A DNA stretch of 64,000 nt from Mycobacterium gastri (GCF_002102175.1 NZ_LQOX01000096.1:37340-101339), one strand, 5' to 3'. Positions 28,742-38,309 are shown, counted from the first letter of the stretch. Translations and numbers: made by a program. The notes: generated by a model not told the origin, from the letters alone.

Positions 28742-31360
28742 TCAGCGCTTGAGCCGAATCCGGCGCCACACGACCCCGGAATAGACCGCCGACAACACGC
28801 CGAGCATGGCCATATCGAGTAACCATGCGCCCGTCGTGTGGCGCCAGTGGCTGTCCCTAGGAGTGAATGGACTGGGTTGCACGCCGTTCAGGTCGACGGT
28901 CGACGCCGACGCCGCGAAACCCCACCGCGCCGGTGTCGTCCAGGACAGCTGGTCGAGTACCGCCCGGTTCGTCACTATGACCAGGCCGCCAGAGAACACC
29001 AGCTGTGCCATGATAGCCACCACCAGCAGCGGCAGGATCTGCTCGGTGGAGCGGACCAGCCCCGACAGCGCCAGGCCGAGGATTGCCGAGACGACGCAGG
29101 TCGCGGCGACAGTAACGAACAGTTCGAGGGCGGGATTGCCCAACAGCACGGCGCCACGGGTCGGCGCGCCCTTGCCGACCACCGTGATGGTCGTGGCGAT
29201 CGCCGACTGCACGATCGCGAACAGGCAGAACACGGCGAGCTTGGCCAGCAGGTAGGCCCGGGTGGACAGGCCGAACGCCTGTTCCCGCAGGAAGATGGGG
29301 CGCTCGCCGATCAGGTCACGGATTGTCAACGCGGTGCCCATGAACACGGCGCCGACATTGAGCAGGACCAGTATCTGCGCGGGTTCGGCCGGTGTCTTAC
29401 CCGCCGGGTCGGCAAAGCCGAATCCCGTCTTACCCGGAACGGTCAATGCGAGCAGGGCCAGAATGAACGGCAACGCCGCCAGGAAGACCGTGTACCACTG
29501 GTCGGAGACCACCAGCCGAACTTGGCGGCGCGCGATCGTGGAGAACTGACGCCACATATCGATGCGCACCGGCTCGCCCAAGTCCCTCGGCTTTGCGGCC
29601 GCCGGCAGCTTTGGCTCCGGCCGTTGCTGAGCCAGGAAGCGTCGCTTGGCTTCGTCGGGGTCGGCGCCCACCTTGATGAAGATCTGGGCCCAGTTGGTGG
29701 TTCCCATCACCGAGCCGATCTGGTCGGGCCGGCCGCAGAAAGCCGTCTTGCCGCCGGGTGCTATCAACAGCAGCTGATCGCAGAGGTCGAGATAGGACAC
29801 CGAGTGCGTCACGACCAATACCGTGCGGCCGGCGTCGGCCAGTTGCCGCAACATCATCATGACTTGAGAGTCCAGCGCCGGGTCCAGACCGGTGGTCGGC
29901 TCATCGAGGATCAGCAGCGACGTGCCGGTGAGCAGTTCTAGCGCCACCGAGGCGCGTTTGCGCTGCCCACCCGACAGCCTGTCCACCCGGACGTCGGCCT
30001 GCTCGGTCAGATCAAGCTCCGTGAGCACCCGGGCAACCACTTGGGCGCGGTCTTCTGCGCTGGTGTCGGGCGGTAGCCGCAGCTCGGCCGCATAACCTAG
30101 AGCCTGGTTGACCGTGAGCTGGCGGTGCACGATGTCGTCCTGCGGCACTATCCCGATCCTGCTGCGCATGGTCGCGTACTCGCGGTGGATGTCATGGCCC
30201 TCGAAGGTGACCGAGCCGGAACTGGGACGGGTGTAGCCGGCGATCAGCCTGGCCAGCGTGGTCTTGCCCGCGCCCGATCCCCCGATGATCGCAGTGAGTG
30301 TGCCGGGTCGCGCGGTCAGGGAGATGTTGTCGAGCAGTTCTTTCCCGTCGACCTTGAAGCGGACCGAGTTGACCTCCAGACCGTCGTTGCGCGTCTCGGC
30401 TTGCGTGCGCGGGACCAGGGTGCCGGCGGTAAAGACAAGGTCTCCGTTGCCAATGGTGACCACGTCGCCCTCACTGAGGACCGCGGACCCGATCCGGACT
30501 CCGTTGACGAACGTGCCATTGACGCTGTGAGCGTCGCGGATCTCGGTGCCGAGCGGCGTCTGAACCAGGAACGCGTGATGCCGCGACGCCAAGACATCCG
30601 GAAGGATGATGTCGTTGTCGGTGGCGCGACCGATCGTCGCGCAACCGGCGGGCGTCGCGGGTACCCCGCTGCCAGCCCGGAAAGCCTTGATCACTCTCGT
30701 CGCCAGGTTCGACGTGTCCGGCGGCTTGGCGGCAACAGGGTCCATCCGGGCGGATCCTCGGAACGCGGCCGGCGGCGGCGAATTTCGCCCGTGTGCCTGG
30801 GTGTGCGGCTGCCAGTTCGGCAGCGGTGTCGACCGCATGGCGCTGGGCGGGTAGCCGGGCGGTGCCTGGCCGAGGGACCGGTGCATTGGCTGGAGTGGCG
30901 CCGGCACGGCATGCGCGCGAGCGGCGCTACTCGGCGACCGGCACGCCCCGCCCGTCTGGGCTGCTGGCTGTGGATCCCTCGGCGCTGCGGCTCCTGGGGG
31001 TTGAACGGCGCAAATCGGTGTTGTTCGCGGTGACCCGCCCGCCGGCACCTCGGGCTGTTCGACCTCGAAAGTCAAGCACGGCCCGTCACGGTCGCCGAGG
31101 TTGATGCGCTGGCCGTCGTGGATGTCTACCATTTCTACCCGTCGAGCGTTGACAAATGTGCCGTTGTGAGAGTGGTTGTCGATCGCAACCCAGCGGCCCT
31201 GATCGAAGCGCAGCAACAGATGGACACGCGACGCCACCGGGTTCGCGATGCGTATATCAGCATGCAGGTCATGTCCGACGACCACGTCGCGTCCTGCCGC
31301 GAACCTACGTTGCGACCCGTTGTAGCGAACGCTCAGCACCGGTGGCGCCACGGTGTTCAT
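28742..31360 (-). CDS. FHA-domain ABC transporter (Rv1747-like)
   Basis: Protein of 872 residues. FHA domain 1 spans about 25-75 (SRVH, HNGTFVN), a proline-rich linker spans 110-215, and FHA domain 2 spans about 240-290 (IGRATDND, SRHH, VNGTFVNG). The ABC ATPase spans about 330-545 (Walker A GGSGAGKTT at 360-368, LSGGQ at 462-466, Walker B ending LDEP), and an ABC-2 permease with about six membrane helices spans about 610-870. The architecture matches M. tuberculosis Rv1747, whose FHA domains bind phosphothreonines set by PknF. No kinase gene is adjacent here. In FHA1 the usual Gly-Arg is Gly-His. Confidence 0.92.
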   Translation of the reverse strand: MNTVAPPVLSVRYNGSQRRFAAGRDVVVGHDLHADIRIANPVASRVHLLLRFDQGRWVAIDNHSHNGTFVNARRVEMVDIHDGQRINLGDRDGPCLTFEVEQPEVPAGGSPRTTPICAVQPPGAAAPRDPQPAAQTGGACRSPSSAARAHAVPAPLQPMHRSLGQAPPGYPPSAMRSTPLPNWQPHTQAHGRNSPPPAAFRGSARMDPVAAKPPDTSNLATRVIKAFRAGSGVPATPAGCATIGRATDNDIILPDVLASRHHAFLVQTPLGTEIRDAHSVNGTFVNGVRIGSAVLSEGDVVTIGNGDLVFTAGTLVPRTQAETRNDGLEVNSVRFKVDGKELLDNISLTARPGTLTAIIGGSGAGKTTLARLIAGYTRPSSGSVTFEGHDIHREYATMRSRIGIVPQDDIVHRQLTVNQALGYAAELRLPPDTSAEDRAQVVARVLTELDLTEQADVRVDRLSGGQRKRASVALELLTGTSLLILDEPTTGLDPALDSQVMMMLRQLADAGRTVLVVTHSVSYLDLCDQLLLIAPGGKTAFCGRPDQIGSVMGTTNWAQIFIKVGADPDEAKRRFLAQQRPEPKLPAAAKPRDLGEPVRIDMWRQFSTIARRQVRLVVSDQWYTVFLAALPFILALLALTVPGKTGFGFADPAGKTPAEPAQILVLLNVGAVFMGTALTIRDLIGERPIFLREQAFGLSTRAYLLAKLAVFCLFAIVQSAIATTITVVGKGAPTRGAVLLGNPALELFVTVAATCVVSAILGLALSGLVRSTEQILPLLVVAIMAQLVFSGGLVIVTNRAVLDQLSWTTPARWGFAASASTVDLNGVQPSPFTPRDSHWRHTTGAWLLDMAMLGVLSAVYSGVVWRRIRLKR

Positions 31361-31559
31361 AAGAGAAATCTGTAGCCCGTAGCGACGGTTTCGAAACCCC
31401 GTCAGGGCTAAGTCGCCTGAAGTGGTGGGCTTCGGGACTGAGGCGGACGGCCGGGTTCTGCGCCCGGGCGTGTCTTGCCGGTGGTGGGGTGGGGCATCGC
31501 GTAGTGGTCAGTGAGTTACCGACAAAAGTGACTCACGAAAGGACCATCCGCGCGGACCC
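31361..31559. other. Intergenic region, no supported gene
   Basis: No coding sequence is supported between the ABC transporter start and the transposase remnant. It should contain the transporter promoter. Part may belong to the former insertion sequence, but I see no inverted terminal repeat. Confidence 0.4.
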
Positions 31560-31905
31560 AGAACCATTCCGCCTTGCTCGGCCAGCTGGACTGGCTGAAG
31601 TCCGCTGATGCCGGTGCGGTGTTCGCCGAGCTGATCCGGGGCCGGGCTACAAGCGCTGATCGAGGCCGAAGCCACCGAAGCGATCGGTGCGGGCCGGTAC
31701 CAACGCACGGACGGTCGCGGAACATCGAAGGTGGCCTTTTTACGAATCGGAGCACGGCCGGCCCCGCGACCACCATGGTGGCGCCCGATGGTAGCTCCCA
31801 CCGATCCGTTGCGCCGAGGCACCGAGGAGGTCCGAGGCGGGCACTTCATGCATCGGGAGCATCCAGAGATGTTCGCCGGGCGGCTGTTGACTCATCTGCG
31901 ATAGA
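31560..31905 (+). mobile_element. IS256-family transposase N-terminal remnant
   Basis: Fragments typical of the transposase N-terminus are readable with frameshifts: LLGQLDWLKSADAGAVFAELIR, then ALIEAEATEAIGAGRYQRTDGRGT in another frame (an extra G near 31635), then degenerate sequence ending LLTHLR. The DDE catalytic domain is absent, so the element is dead. It sits between the FHA-ABC transporter and PE_PGRS genes. Confidence 0.75.
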
Positions 31906-31931
31906 GGCGGGCAGCCGCGGCTGCACAGTGG

Positions 31932-33725
31932 TCAGCCAGGGTTGCCGGAAGTGCCGTCGGTCCCGTCGAAGTCGGGGGTGCTGACGCCGCCGCTGCCGGC
32001 GAGGCCGTTACGGGACCCGGTAGACCCCAGACCCAAGCCGGCGTCACCCCCGCTACCCGCGCCGCCCCGGGCGCCGCCCTCACCGCCGCCGCCGCCGTCG
32101 CCGCCGCCGCCGACCGCGCCCTGCTTGCCGAGCAATCCGCCGCGTCCGCCGGCGCCGCCTTGTCCGCCGTCACCCCCGTTGCCGCCATCGCCACCGTGGC
32201 CGGCGTTGCCACCGTTGCCGCCGTTACCGCCGATAGCCTGACCAGAAGGGGCACCGGCATTGCCGCCTGCGGCGCCGTCACCGGCGTTGCCGCCGTGCCC
32301 ACCGCCGCCACCGGCACCGCCAGCGCCGCCGTGGCCTCCCATGCCACCATTGCCGGCCAGCAATCCGCCGGCACCGCCATTGCCGCCGGCGCCGCCCGCA
32401 GCGCCGAGACCACCGTTCCCGCCGGTGCCGCCATTACCGCCCGATCCACCGGAACCGCCCTGGGCGTTGGAGCTTGAGCTGTAGGCGCTGTTCGTGGTGG
32501 TCGGGATGGGGCCGAGACCACCGCCGTCACCGCCGGTGCCGCCGCTGGAACCGGTGCCGCCAAGGCCACCGTCACCGCCGTAGCCGCCATTACCGCCGTT
32601 GCCGACCAGCAGCCCGCCGCGACCCCCGTTGCCGCCAGCACCACCGGCGCTGCCATCCTGACCGTTCAGGCCGGCGCCCCCGGCACCGCCTTGACCGCCC
32701 GAACCCCCGGTAGCCACGTTGGCCTGCGAGCGGGCGTAGCCGCCCTGACCTCCGTCGCCGCCGCTGGCGCCGCCGGCACCGCCGGTGCCGCCGTCGCCGC
32801 CGCTACCGGCGGTGGCGCTGGATCCGGCATTACCCGCGACAGTGGTATCGGCGTTGCCGCCATTACCGCCGGTGCCGCCATCGACGCCGGCGGGGCCGGG
32901 TTGGCCGTCAAAGCCGTTCCCGCCGGTGACATTGCCGGATTTGCCGACTTGATTGCTGGAGCCCGGTCCACCATTGAGGCTCGGGTCGGTGCTGGATGTT
33001 GGGTTGACGCCGTCCGCCCCGGGCATGCCGGCGCCGCCGTTGCCGCCGTGACCGCCGGCGCCCCACAGCCCGGCGTTGCCGCCGGTGCCCCCGCTGCCGC
33101 CGGCCATGCTCGTCGCCGTCGCGTTCCCGCCGTTCCCGCCGTTCCCGCCGTTACCGTACAGCCAGCCGCCGCGTCCACCGGCCCCGCCGCTCGCGCCCGC
33201 GCCGCCGAGCCCGCCGCCGCCACCATTGCCGATGAGCCCAGCCTCGCCGCCGGCACCGCCCGCCTGGCCGGCCGGGCCCGACCCGCCGTTGCCGCCGTTA
33301 CCTAACAAGATCCCGCCGGCGCCGCCGTTCTGGCCGGTTCCCGGCGTCCCGTCGGCGCCGTTGCCGATCAGCGGGCGACCCAGCAACGCTTCGGTGGGTG
33401 CGTTGATCACGTTGAGCACCTGCTGAAGCGGTGAAGCGTTGGCCGCCTCGGCGGCCGTATACGCGCTCGCACCCGAGGTGAGGGTCTGCACGAACTGGTC
33501 GTGAAACGCCGCCATCTGAGCGCTCAGGCCTTGATAGGCCCGGGCGTGCGCGGAAAACAGTGATGCCACCGCCGCCGACACCTCGTCGGCACCCGCAGCC
33601 AAAAGCGCCGTCGTCGGCGCAGCGGCCGCCGTATTTGCCTCGCTCAGCGCCGAACCGATACCCGCCACATCAGCCGCTGCCGCCGCCAGCGCTTCCGGGG
33701 TAGCCAATACGAACGACATCGCCAT
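31932..33725 (-). CDS. PE_PGRS family protein
   Basis: Protein of 597 residues. A typical PE domain (about 1-95, beginning [15 protein letters not shown]) is followed by the conserved linker with [19 protein letters not shown] and a long Gly-Gly-X/Gly-Asn-Gly repeat region. PE_PGRS proteins are exported to the cell surface through ESX-5 and are tied to host interaction in pathogenic slow growers. The ATG at 33725 follows AAAGG; an ATG two codons on is an alternative. No PPE partner is adjacent. Confidence 0.95.
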   Translation of the reverse strand: MAMSFVLATPEALAAAAADVAGIGSALSEANTAAAAPTTALLAAGADEVSAAVASLFSAHARAYQGLSAQMAAFHDQFVQTLTSGASAYTAAEAANASPLQQVLNVINAPTEALLGRPLIGNGADGTPGTGQNGGAGGILLGNGGNGGSGPAGQAGGAGGEAGLIGNGGGGGLGGAGASGGAGGRGGWLYGNGGNGGNGGNATATSMAGGSGGTGGNAGLWGAGGHGGNGGAGMPGADGVNPTSSTDPSLNGGPGSSNQVGKSGNVTGGNGFDGQPGPAGVDGGTGGNGGNADTTVAGNAGSSATAGSGGDGGTGGAGGASGGDGGQGGYARSQANVATGGSGGQGGAGGAGLNGQDGSAGGAGGNGGRGGLLVGNGGNGGYGGDGGLGGTGSSGGTGGDGGGLGPIPTTTNSAYSSSSNAQGGSGGSGGNGGTGGNGGLGAAGGAGGNGGAGGLLAGNGGMGGHGGAGGAGGGGGHGGNAGDGAAGGNAGAPSGQAIGGNGGNGGNAGHGGDGGNGGDGGQGGAGGRGGLLGKQGAVGGGGDGGGGGEGGARGGAGSGGDAGLGLGSTGSRNGLAGSGGVSTPDFDGTDGTSGNPG

Positions 33726-34174
33726 CGATACCCTTTGTTCGAGTGGATTTCATCACCGAGCGGATTTTCGGCTCACCAACCACTGTCGCCTCATTATGGC
33801 AACTGGGCCCTCGGGCAAATGGTGGATTCAGGGGATGAAGTTTTCTCCCCCTACTGGGGGAGGATGTTTATTGGGGGTTTCTCGGCTCCCCGCCGCGCAG
33901 ACTTTTGCGCAATAGAAAAGTCTCCGGGAAACCGGGGGAGGTCCAACCCCGCTGTACGGGCTGATCGTCGGCACGCAATCCATGGAAGGCGCGAAGATAT
34001 TCATTGACGACAGCCAGACCGTTAGCCACCGTTCGCAGCGATATCACTGAACTCCTTTGCCAGTAGCGAGTTTTCGTACCTACGGCCGAGCAATCCGCAC
34101 GCATCACACGCGCCTGCGACCATCCAGCCCCGCCGGCGTCGGCAGAACGCTCCAACCTGCTTTCCCAACGCGTT
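33726..34174. promoter_or_regulatory. Intergenic region with inverted repeats upstream of PE_PGRS
   Basis: This 449-bp region has lower GC than its surroundings and no supported gene. Two clear hairpins occur: CTCCCCC-TACT-GGGGGAG at 33845-33862, and AGACTTTT at 33899-33906 pairing with AAAAGTCT at 33916-33923. It should hold the PE_PGRS promoter. The hairpins may be operators or ends of a lost element. Confidence 0.5.
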
Positions 34175-35197
34175 CTAGCCCTTCCCGCGTACCACAATCG
34201 TGTGCTCTTCGCGGGGCACCAGCTCGCCGATGACGGGTGCACCCGGGATCTCGCCGGCGATCAGCAGTCCGCCGGAGGTCTGCGCGTCGGCCAGCAGGAG
34301 CGCCTCCTGCTCGCTCACCGCCGCCAGGTCGACGTGCGGGGCCACCCACTCGAGGTTGCGCCGGGTGCCGCCGCTGACATAGCCGGCGGCCAGCGCTTCG
34401 CGTGCGCCGTCCAGATACGGCACCGCGGCCGAGTCGATCACCGCCGTCACACCGCTGGCCCTGGCCAGCTTGTGCAAGTGCCCCAGCAACCCGAAACCGG
34501 TTATGTCCGTGGCACATTCGATTCCGGCCGCCAGCGTTGCCGCCGCCGCTTCGGCGTTGAGCGTGGTCATCACCTCGACGGCGTCCGCGAACCGCTCGCC
34601 GGTGGCCTTGTGCCGGCTGTTCAGCACCCCGATGCCCAGCGGCTTGGTCAGCGACAGCGGGGTGCCCGGCTTACCCGAATCGTTGCGCAGCAACCGGTTT
34701 GGGTCGGCGATTCCGGTGACCGCGAGCCCGTATTTGGGTTCGGGGTCGTCGACGCTGTGCCCACCGCCCAGATGACAGCCCGCGAGCGAGCACACGTCCA
34801 GCCCGCCGCGCAACGTCTCGGCGGCAAGTTCCAACGGCAGCACATCGCGCGGCCACCCCAGCAGATTGACCGCGACCACCGGCCGCCCGCCCATTGCGTA
34901 TACGTCGGACAGCGCGTTGGCGGCGGCGATTCGGCCCCAGTCGTAGGGGTCGTCGACCACCGGGGTGAAAAAGTCGGTTGTCGCGATCAGTGCCATGCCG
35001 CCCTCGATCAGCACCGCGGCGCCGTCGTCACCGTTGTCCAGCCCGACCAGCAGCTCACCGGCAGGATGAGCCGGGACGCCGGCGCGCAATCCGCGCACCA
35101 CATCCTCCAGCTCGCCCGGCGGAATCTTGCACGCACAGCCGCCGCCGTGCGCGTACTGAGTCAGTCGGTAGGCCATGGCGTCCATAATTGTCGCCAT
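34175..35197 (-). CDS. selD: SelD, selenide water dikinase
   Basis: Protein of 340 residues that makes selenophosphate from selenide and ATP, the selenium donor for SelA. The glycine-rich active site HGGGCACK has C21, C23 and K24; it carries Cys rather than Sec. The start is the ATG at 35197 (MATIMDAMAYRLTQ); the frame remains open upstream, but that would run through the tRNA-Sec gene. It is transcribed divergently from tRNA-Sec, selA and selB with only 7 bp between its start codon and the tRNA 5' end. Confidence 0.93.
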   Translation of the reverse strand: MATIMDAMAYRLTQYAHGGGCACKIPPGELEDVVRGLRAGVPAHPAGELLVGLDNGDDGAAVLIEGGMALIATTDFFTPVVDDPYDWGRIAAANALSDVYAMGGRPVVAVNLLGWPRDVLPLELAAETLRGGLDVCSLAGCHLGGGHSVDDPEPKYGLAVTGIADPNRLLRNDSGKPGTPLSLTKPLGIGVLNSRHKATGERFADAVEVMTTLNAEAAAATLAAGIECATDITGFGLLGHLHKLARASGVTAVIDSAAVPYLDGAREALAAGYVSGGTRRNLEWVAPHVDLAAVSEQEALLLADAQTSGGLLIAGEIPGAPVIGELVPREEHTIVVRGKG

Positions 35198-35199
35198 GG

Positions 35200-35309
35200 C
35201 CCAGGGAGGCGTCTCCGGTCTGGTGACCGGCGCGGTCCTCAAAACCGTCGAGCGACAGATGCTGCCGCTGGCGGGTTCGATTCCCGTCCGCCTCCGCCAC
35301 CTCCCTGGG
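35200..35309. repeat. 10-bp inverted repeat bracketing tRNA-Sec
   Basis: CCCAGGGAGG at 35200-35209 and CCTCCCTGGG at 35300-35309 are perfect complements. They overlap the first five tRNA bases and lie directly after the CCA end. In the primary transcript they could pair, extending or competing with the acceptor stem. The right arm lies just before the selA start codon. Confidence 0.7.
35205..35299 (+). tRNA. selC: tRNA-Sec (UCA anticodon)
   Basis: 95-nt tRNA with acceptor GGAGGCG/CGCCTCC, an extended D arm (CCGGT/ACCGG), a long variable arm, T-loop TTCGATT, discriminator G296 and an encoded CCA. The anticodon TCA (35239-35241) reads UGA. The anticodon loop is CCTCAAA, so position 33 appears to be C instead of the near-universal T. 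The gene ends 17 bp before selA and is probably co-transcribed with it. Confidence 0.95.
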
Positions 35310-35316
35310 TCCGGAC

Positions 35317-36597
35317 ATGACTGACCCCAGACGACGGGTTCCGCGCACCGACGCGCTGCTCGCCGATCCCCGCCTCGCCGAGGCGCAACAGCTGCTGGGC
35401 CGCGCCCTGGTGAAATACGTGATAACGCAGGCCCAGCAGCGGGCCCGGGCCGGCGAGATCGAGCCGGAGCAGGTGGCCGAGCATGCCGTCGCGTCGCTGC
35501 CGGCCGGCGCGGCGAGCCTGCGGCCCGTCATCAACGCCACCGGCGTCGTCGTGCACACCAACCTGGGCCGGGCGCCGTTGTCGCAGGCCGCGGTGGACGC
35601 GGTGGTCACCGCCAGCGGCGCCACCGACGTCGAATTCGACCTGGCAACCGGCCACCGCGCTCGCCGTGGCCGGGGAGCGCTGGCCGCGCTCGCTGCGGCG
35701 GTGCCCGGCGCCGGCGGGGTGCACGTGGTGAACAACAACGCCGCCGCGCTGCTGCTGACCGCGCTCACACTCGCTCCGAGTAAAGAGATCGTGCTCAGCC
35801 GCGGTGAGCTGGTCGAGATCGGCGACGGATTCCGCATTCCCGAGCTGCTGGCGTCCACGGGTGCGCGGCTACGCGAGGTCGGCACCACCAACCGCGCCCA
35901 CCTGCGCGACTACGCCGACGCGATCGGGCCGGACACCGGGTTTGTGCTCAAGGTGCATCCGTCCAACTTCTGCGTCACCGGGTTCACCTCGGCGGTCAGC
36001 GTGGCGGAATTGGCGCAGCTCGACACGCCGCTCGTTGTCGACATCGGCTCCGGACTACTGGAGCCGCATCCGATGCTGCCCGACGAGCCGGATGCGACAA
36101 CCGCCCTGCGCGACGGCGCCAATCTGGTCACCGCCAGCGGCGACAAACTGCTCGGCGGCCCGCAGGCCGGCCTGCTCTTCGGCGACGCCGGCCTGATCGA
36201 GCGGCTGCGCCGGCACCCCGCGGCCCGCGCGCTGCGGGTGGACAAGCTCACCCTCGCCGCGCTGGAAGCGACCGTGGTAGGGCCGCCGCCACCGGTCGCT
36301 CAGGCGCTGGCCGCCGACGTGACGCGGCTGCGCGTCCGCGCCGAAAGGCTCGCCGCGCAGCTGCCCGGCGGGCACGCGGTGGACTGTGTGGCGGCCGTCG
36401 GCGGCGGCGGGGCCCCGGGCGTGCAGCTGCCCAGTGCCGGGCTGAGCCTGCCCGAGTCCTACGCCGCCAAGCTGCGCGCCGGCAGCCCGCCGGTCGTCGG
36501 GCGGGTGGAGAGCGGCCGGTGCCTGCTGGATCTGCGCACGGTGGCACCGGAGGACGATGACCTGGTGCTGGCGGCGGTGCTGGCGTGTTCGTCATAG
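35317..36597 (+). CDS. selA: SelA, L-seryl-tRNA(Sec) selenium transferase
   Basis: PLP enzyme of 426 residues that converts Ser-tRNA-Sec to Sec-tRNA-Sec using selenophosphate. The cofactor lysine is K277 in TASGDKLLGGPQAG; NATGVVVHTNLGRA and the N-terminal tRNA-binding domain are typical. The start ATG at 35317 follows tRNA-Sec. Its end overlaps selB by 13 bp, indicating coupled translation. Confidence 0.96.
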   Translation: MTDPRRRVPRTDALLADPRLAEAQQLLGRALVKYVITQAQQRARAGEIEPEQVAEHAVASLPAGAASLRPVINATGVVVHTNLGRAPLSQAAVDAVVTASGATDVEFDLATGHRARRGRGALAALAAAVPGAGGVHVVNNNAAALLLTALTLAPSKEIVLSRGELVEIGDGFRIPELLASTGARLREVGTTNRAHLRDYADAIGPDTGFVLKVHPSNFCVTGFTSAVSVAELAQLDTPLVVDIGSGLLEPHPMLPDEPDATTALRDGANLVTASGDKLLGGPQAGLLFGDAGLIERLRRHPAARALRVDKLTLAALEATVVGPPPPVAQALAADVTRLRVRAERLAAQLPGGHAVDCVAAVGGGGAPGVQLPSAGLSLPESYAAKLRAGSPPVVGRVESGRCLLDLRTVAPEDDDLVLAAVLACSS

Positions 36598-38264
36598 CCA
36601 CCGCGGGCCACGTCGACCACGGCAAATCGACGCTGGTCCATCGGCTCACCGGCATGTGGCCGGACCGGCTGGCCGAGGAGCGGCGCCGGGGCCTGACCAT
36701 CGACCTGGGCTTCGCCTGGACCGAGATCGACGGGCACCGGTTGGCGTTCGTCGACGTGCCGGGTCATGAACGGTTCGTTCCCACCATGCTGGCCGGCGTG
36801 GGCCCGGTTCCGGCCGTCATGTTCGTGGTCGCCGCCACCGAGGGCTGGATGCCGCAGTCCGACGAGCATCTCGCCGCCCTGGACGCGCTGCGGGTTAGGC
36901 ATGTGCTGGTCGTCATCAGCAAGGCAGACCTTGCCGATCCGGCGCCGGCGATCGAGCAGGTGCGGGCGCGGTTGGCCCACGCGCCGGTCGCGCTGGGCAC
37001 CGACCTGGACCAGGTGCGCGCGCAACTGCGGGCACTGACGAGGCGGCTGCCGCAGCCGGACCGCGACGGCGATGTGCGGTTGTGGGTCGACCGCTGCTTC
37101 ACCGTGCGCGGTGCGGGCACCGTCGTCACCGGGACGCTGAGCGCCGGCACGATCCGGGTGGGCGACGAACTCGAACACGCCGGACGGCGCGTCACCGTCC
37201 GCGGCCTGCAGTCGCTGGGCCGTGACGTCGACGAGGCCGGTGCGGTGGCGCGGGTGGCGGTGAACCTGCGCGGCGTGGACCGCCGGCACATCGCTCGCGG
37301 CGACACCGTTCGCACGCCGGACGCCTGGCTGGATACCGCGGAGATCGACGTGGCCCTGCGGTCGGCGGACGCCCTGCACCGCCAGCTGGTGCTGCACCTC
37401 GGGTCCGCGGCGGTGCCGGTGCGGGTGCGCCCGCTGGGGACGGCCGGGGCGCGGCTGCGGCTGGCCAGGCCGTTGCCGTTGCGGGTCGGCGACGTCGGGT
37501 TGCTGCGCGATCCCGGGGAGCACCGGATCGCGGCCGGCATCGAGGTGCTCGACGTGCGACCTCCCGGGCTGCGCCGCCGCGGCGCGGCCCGGGCCCGGGG
37601 CGCGGAGCTGGCGACCGGCCGGGTGCGCCCGCCTGAGTGCGCACCCGCGACGCAATTGCGCGCGACGGGTCTGCCGGCCACCGGCCACCGGGTGGGCGAG
37701 TGGGTGGTAGATCCGCAGTGGTGGGCCGGGCGACGCGAGCTTGCGGTCACGACGGTGCAGCGCTGGGCGATCGAGCACGACATCGCGGCGGGCATGCCGC
37801 TGGAGGCGCTGCGGCAGCGGGTGGGCCTCCCGGCCGCGGAACTGGTGTCCGAACTGCTCGACGGCACCGGCCTGGAGGTGGCCGACGGCCTGGTGCGCCC
37901 GCCCGGGGCGGTCCTGCCGGCGCGCGTCGACAAGGCGGTGCGCACGGTGGCGGAGTGGCTGGCCGCCGAACCGTTCCGGGCACCGGAGGCCGACGAACTG
38001 GCCGAACTGAAGCTGGGCAGCCGCGAGTTGGCCGCCGCGGTGCGGGCCGGACGGCTGACCCGCGTTGCCGACGGCGTCGTGCTGGGGCCCGATGCGTTCA
38101 CGCGGGCGGCCGCCATCCTGGCGACGCTGCCGCAGCCGTTCACGGTGAGCGACGCCCGGCGCGCCCTGGGCACCACGCGCCGGGTCGCGGTGCCGTTGCT
38201 CGAACGGCTTGACGCACTGAGGATTACCCGCCGCGATGCGGACGGCGCCAGGATGACGCTTTGA
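36585..38264 (+). CDS. selB: SelB, selenocysteine-specific elongation factor
   Basis: GTPase of 559 residues that carries Sec-tRNA-Sec to UGA codons and binds the SECIS hairpin. G-motifs: GHVDHGKS at 8-15, RGLTIDLGF in switch I, DVPGH at 57-61 and SKAD at 112-115. EF-Tu-like domains 2-3 are followed by a C-terminal winged-helix region for SECIS binding. It is shorter than E. coli SelB (about 614 residues). The GTG start at 36585 lies inside selA; fdhA follows 45 bp downstream. Confidence 0.95.
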   Translation: MFVIATAGHVDHGKSTLVHRLTGMWPDRLAEERRRGLTIDLGFAWTEIDGHRLAFVDVPGHERFVPTMLAGVGPVPAVMFVVAATEGWMPQSDEHLAALDALRVRHVLVVISKADLADPAPAIEQVRARLAHAPVALGTDLDQVRAQLRALTRRLPQPDRDGDVRLWVDRCFTVRGAGTVVTGTLSAGTIRVGDELEHAGRRVTVRGLQSLGRDVDEAGAVARVAVNLRGVDRRHIARGDTVRTPDAWLDTAEIDVALRSADALHRQLVLHLGSAAVPVRVRPLGTAGARLRLARPLPLRVGDVGLLRDPGEHRIAAGIEVLDVRPPGLRRRGAARARGAELATGRVRPPECAPATQLRATGLPATGHRVGEWVVDPQWWAGRRELAVTTVQRWAIEHDIAAGMPLEALRQRVGLPAAELVSELLDGTGLEVADGLVRPPGAVLPARVDKAVRTVAEWLAAEPFRAPEADELAELKLGSRELAAAVRAGRLTRVADGVVLGPDAFTRAAAILATLPQPFTVSDARRALGTTRRVAVPLLERLDALRITRRDADGARMTL

Positions 38265-38309
38265 GGCTGCCGGTTGCTCCCCAGGTACGCCGCAGGGTTT
38301 GATCAAGCA

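Noticed and set aside
31942..33426. Proline/alanine-rich plus-strand frames opposite PE_PGRS
   Set aside because: They are the reverse complement of GGX-repeat codons and have no starts with ribosome sites.
31932..33725. CRISPR-like array because of dense short repeats
   Set aside because: The repeats are degenerate Gly-Gly-X codons of a PE_PGRS gene, without regular spacers or conserved repeat units.
35198..35242. Longer SelD starting at 35242
   Set aside because: It would place coding sequence through the tRNA-Sec acceptor and D arm; family similarity begins after ATG 35197.
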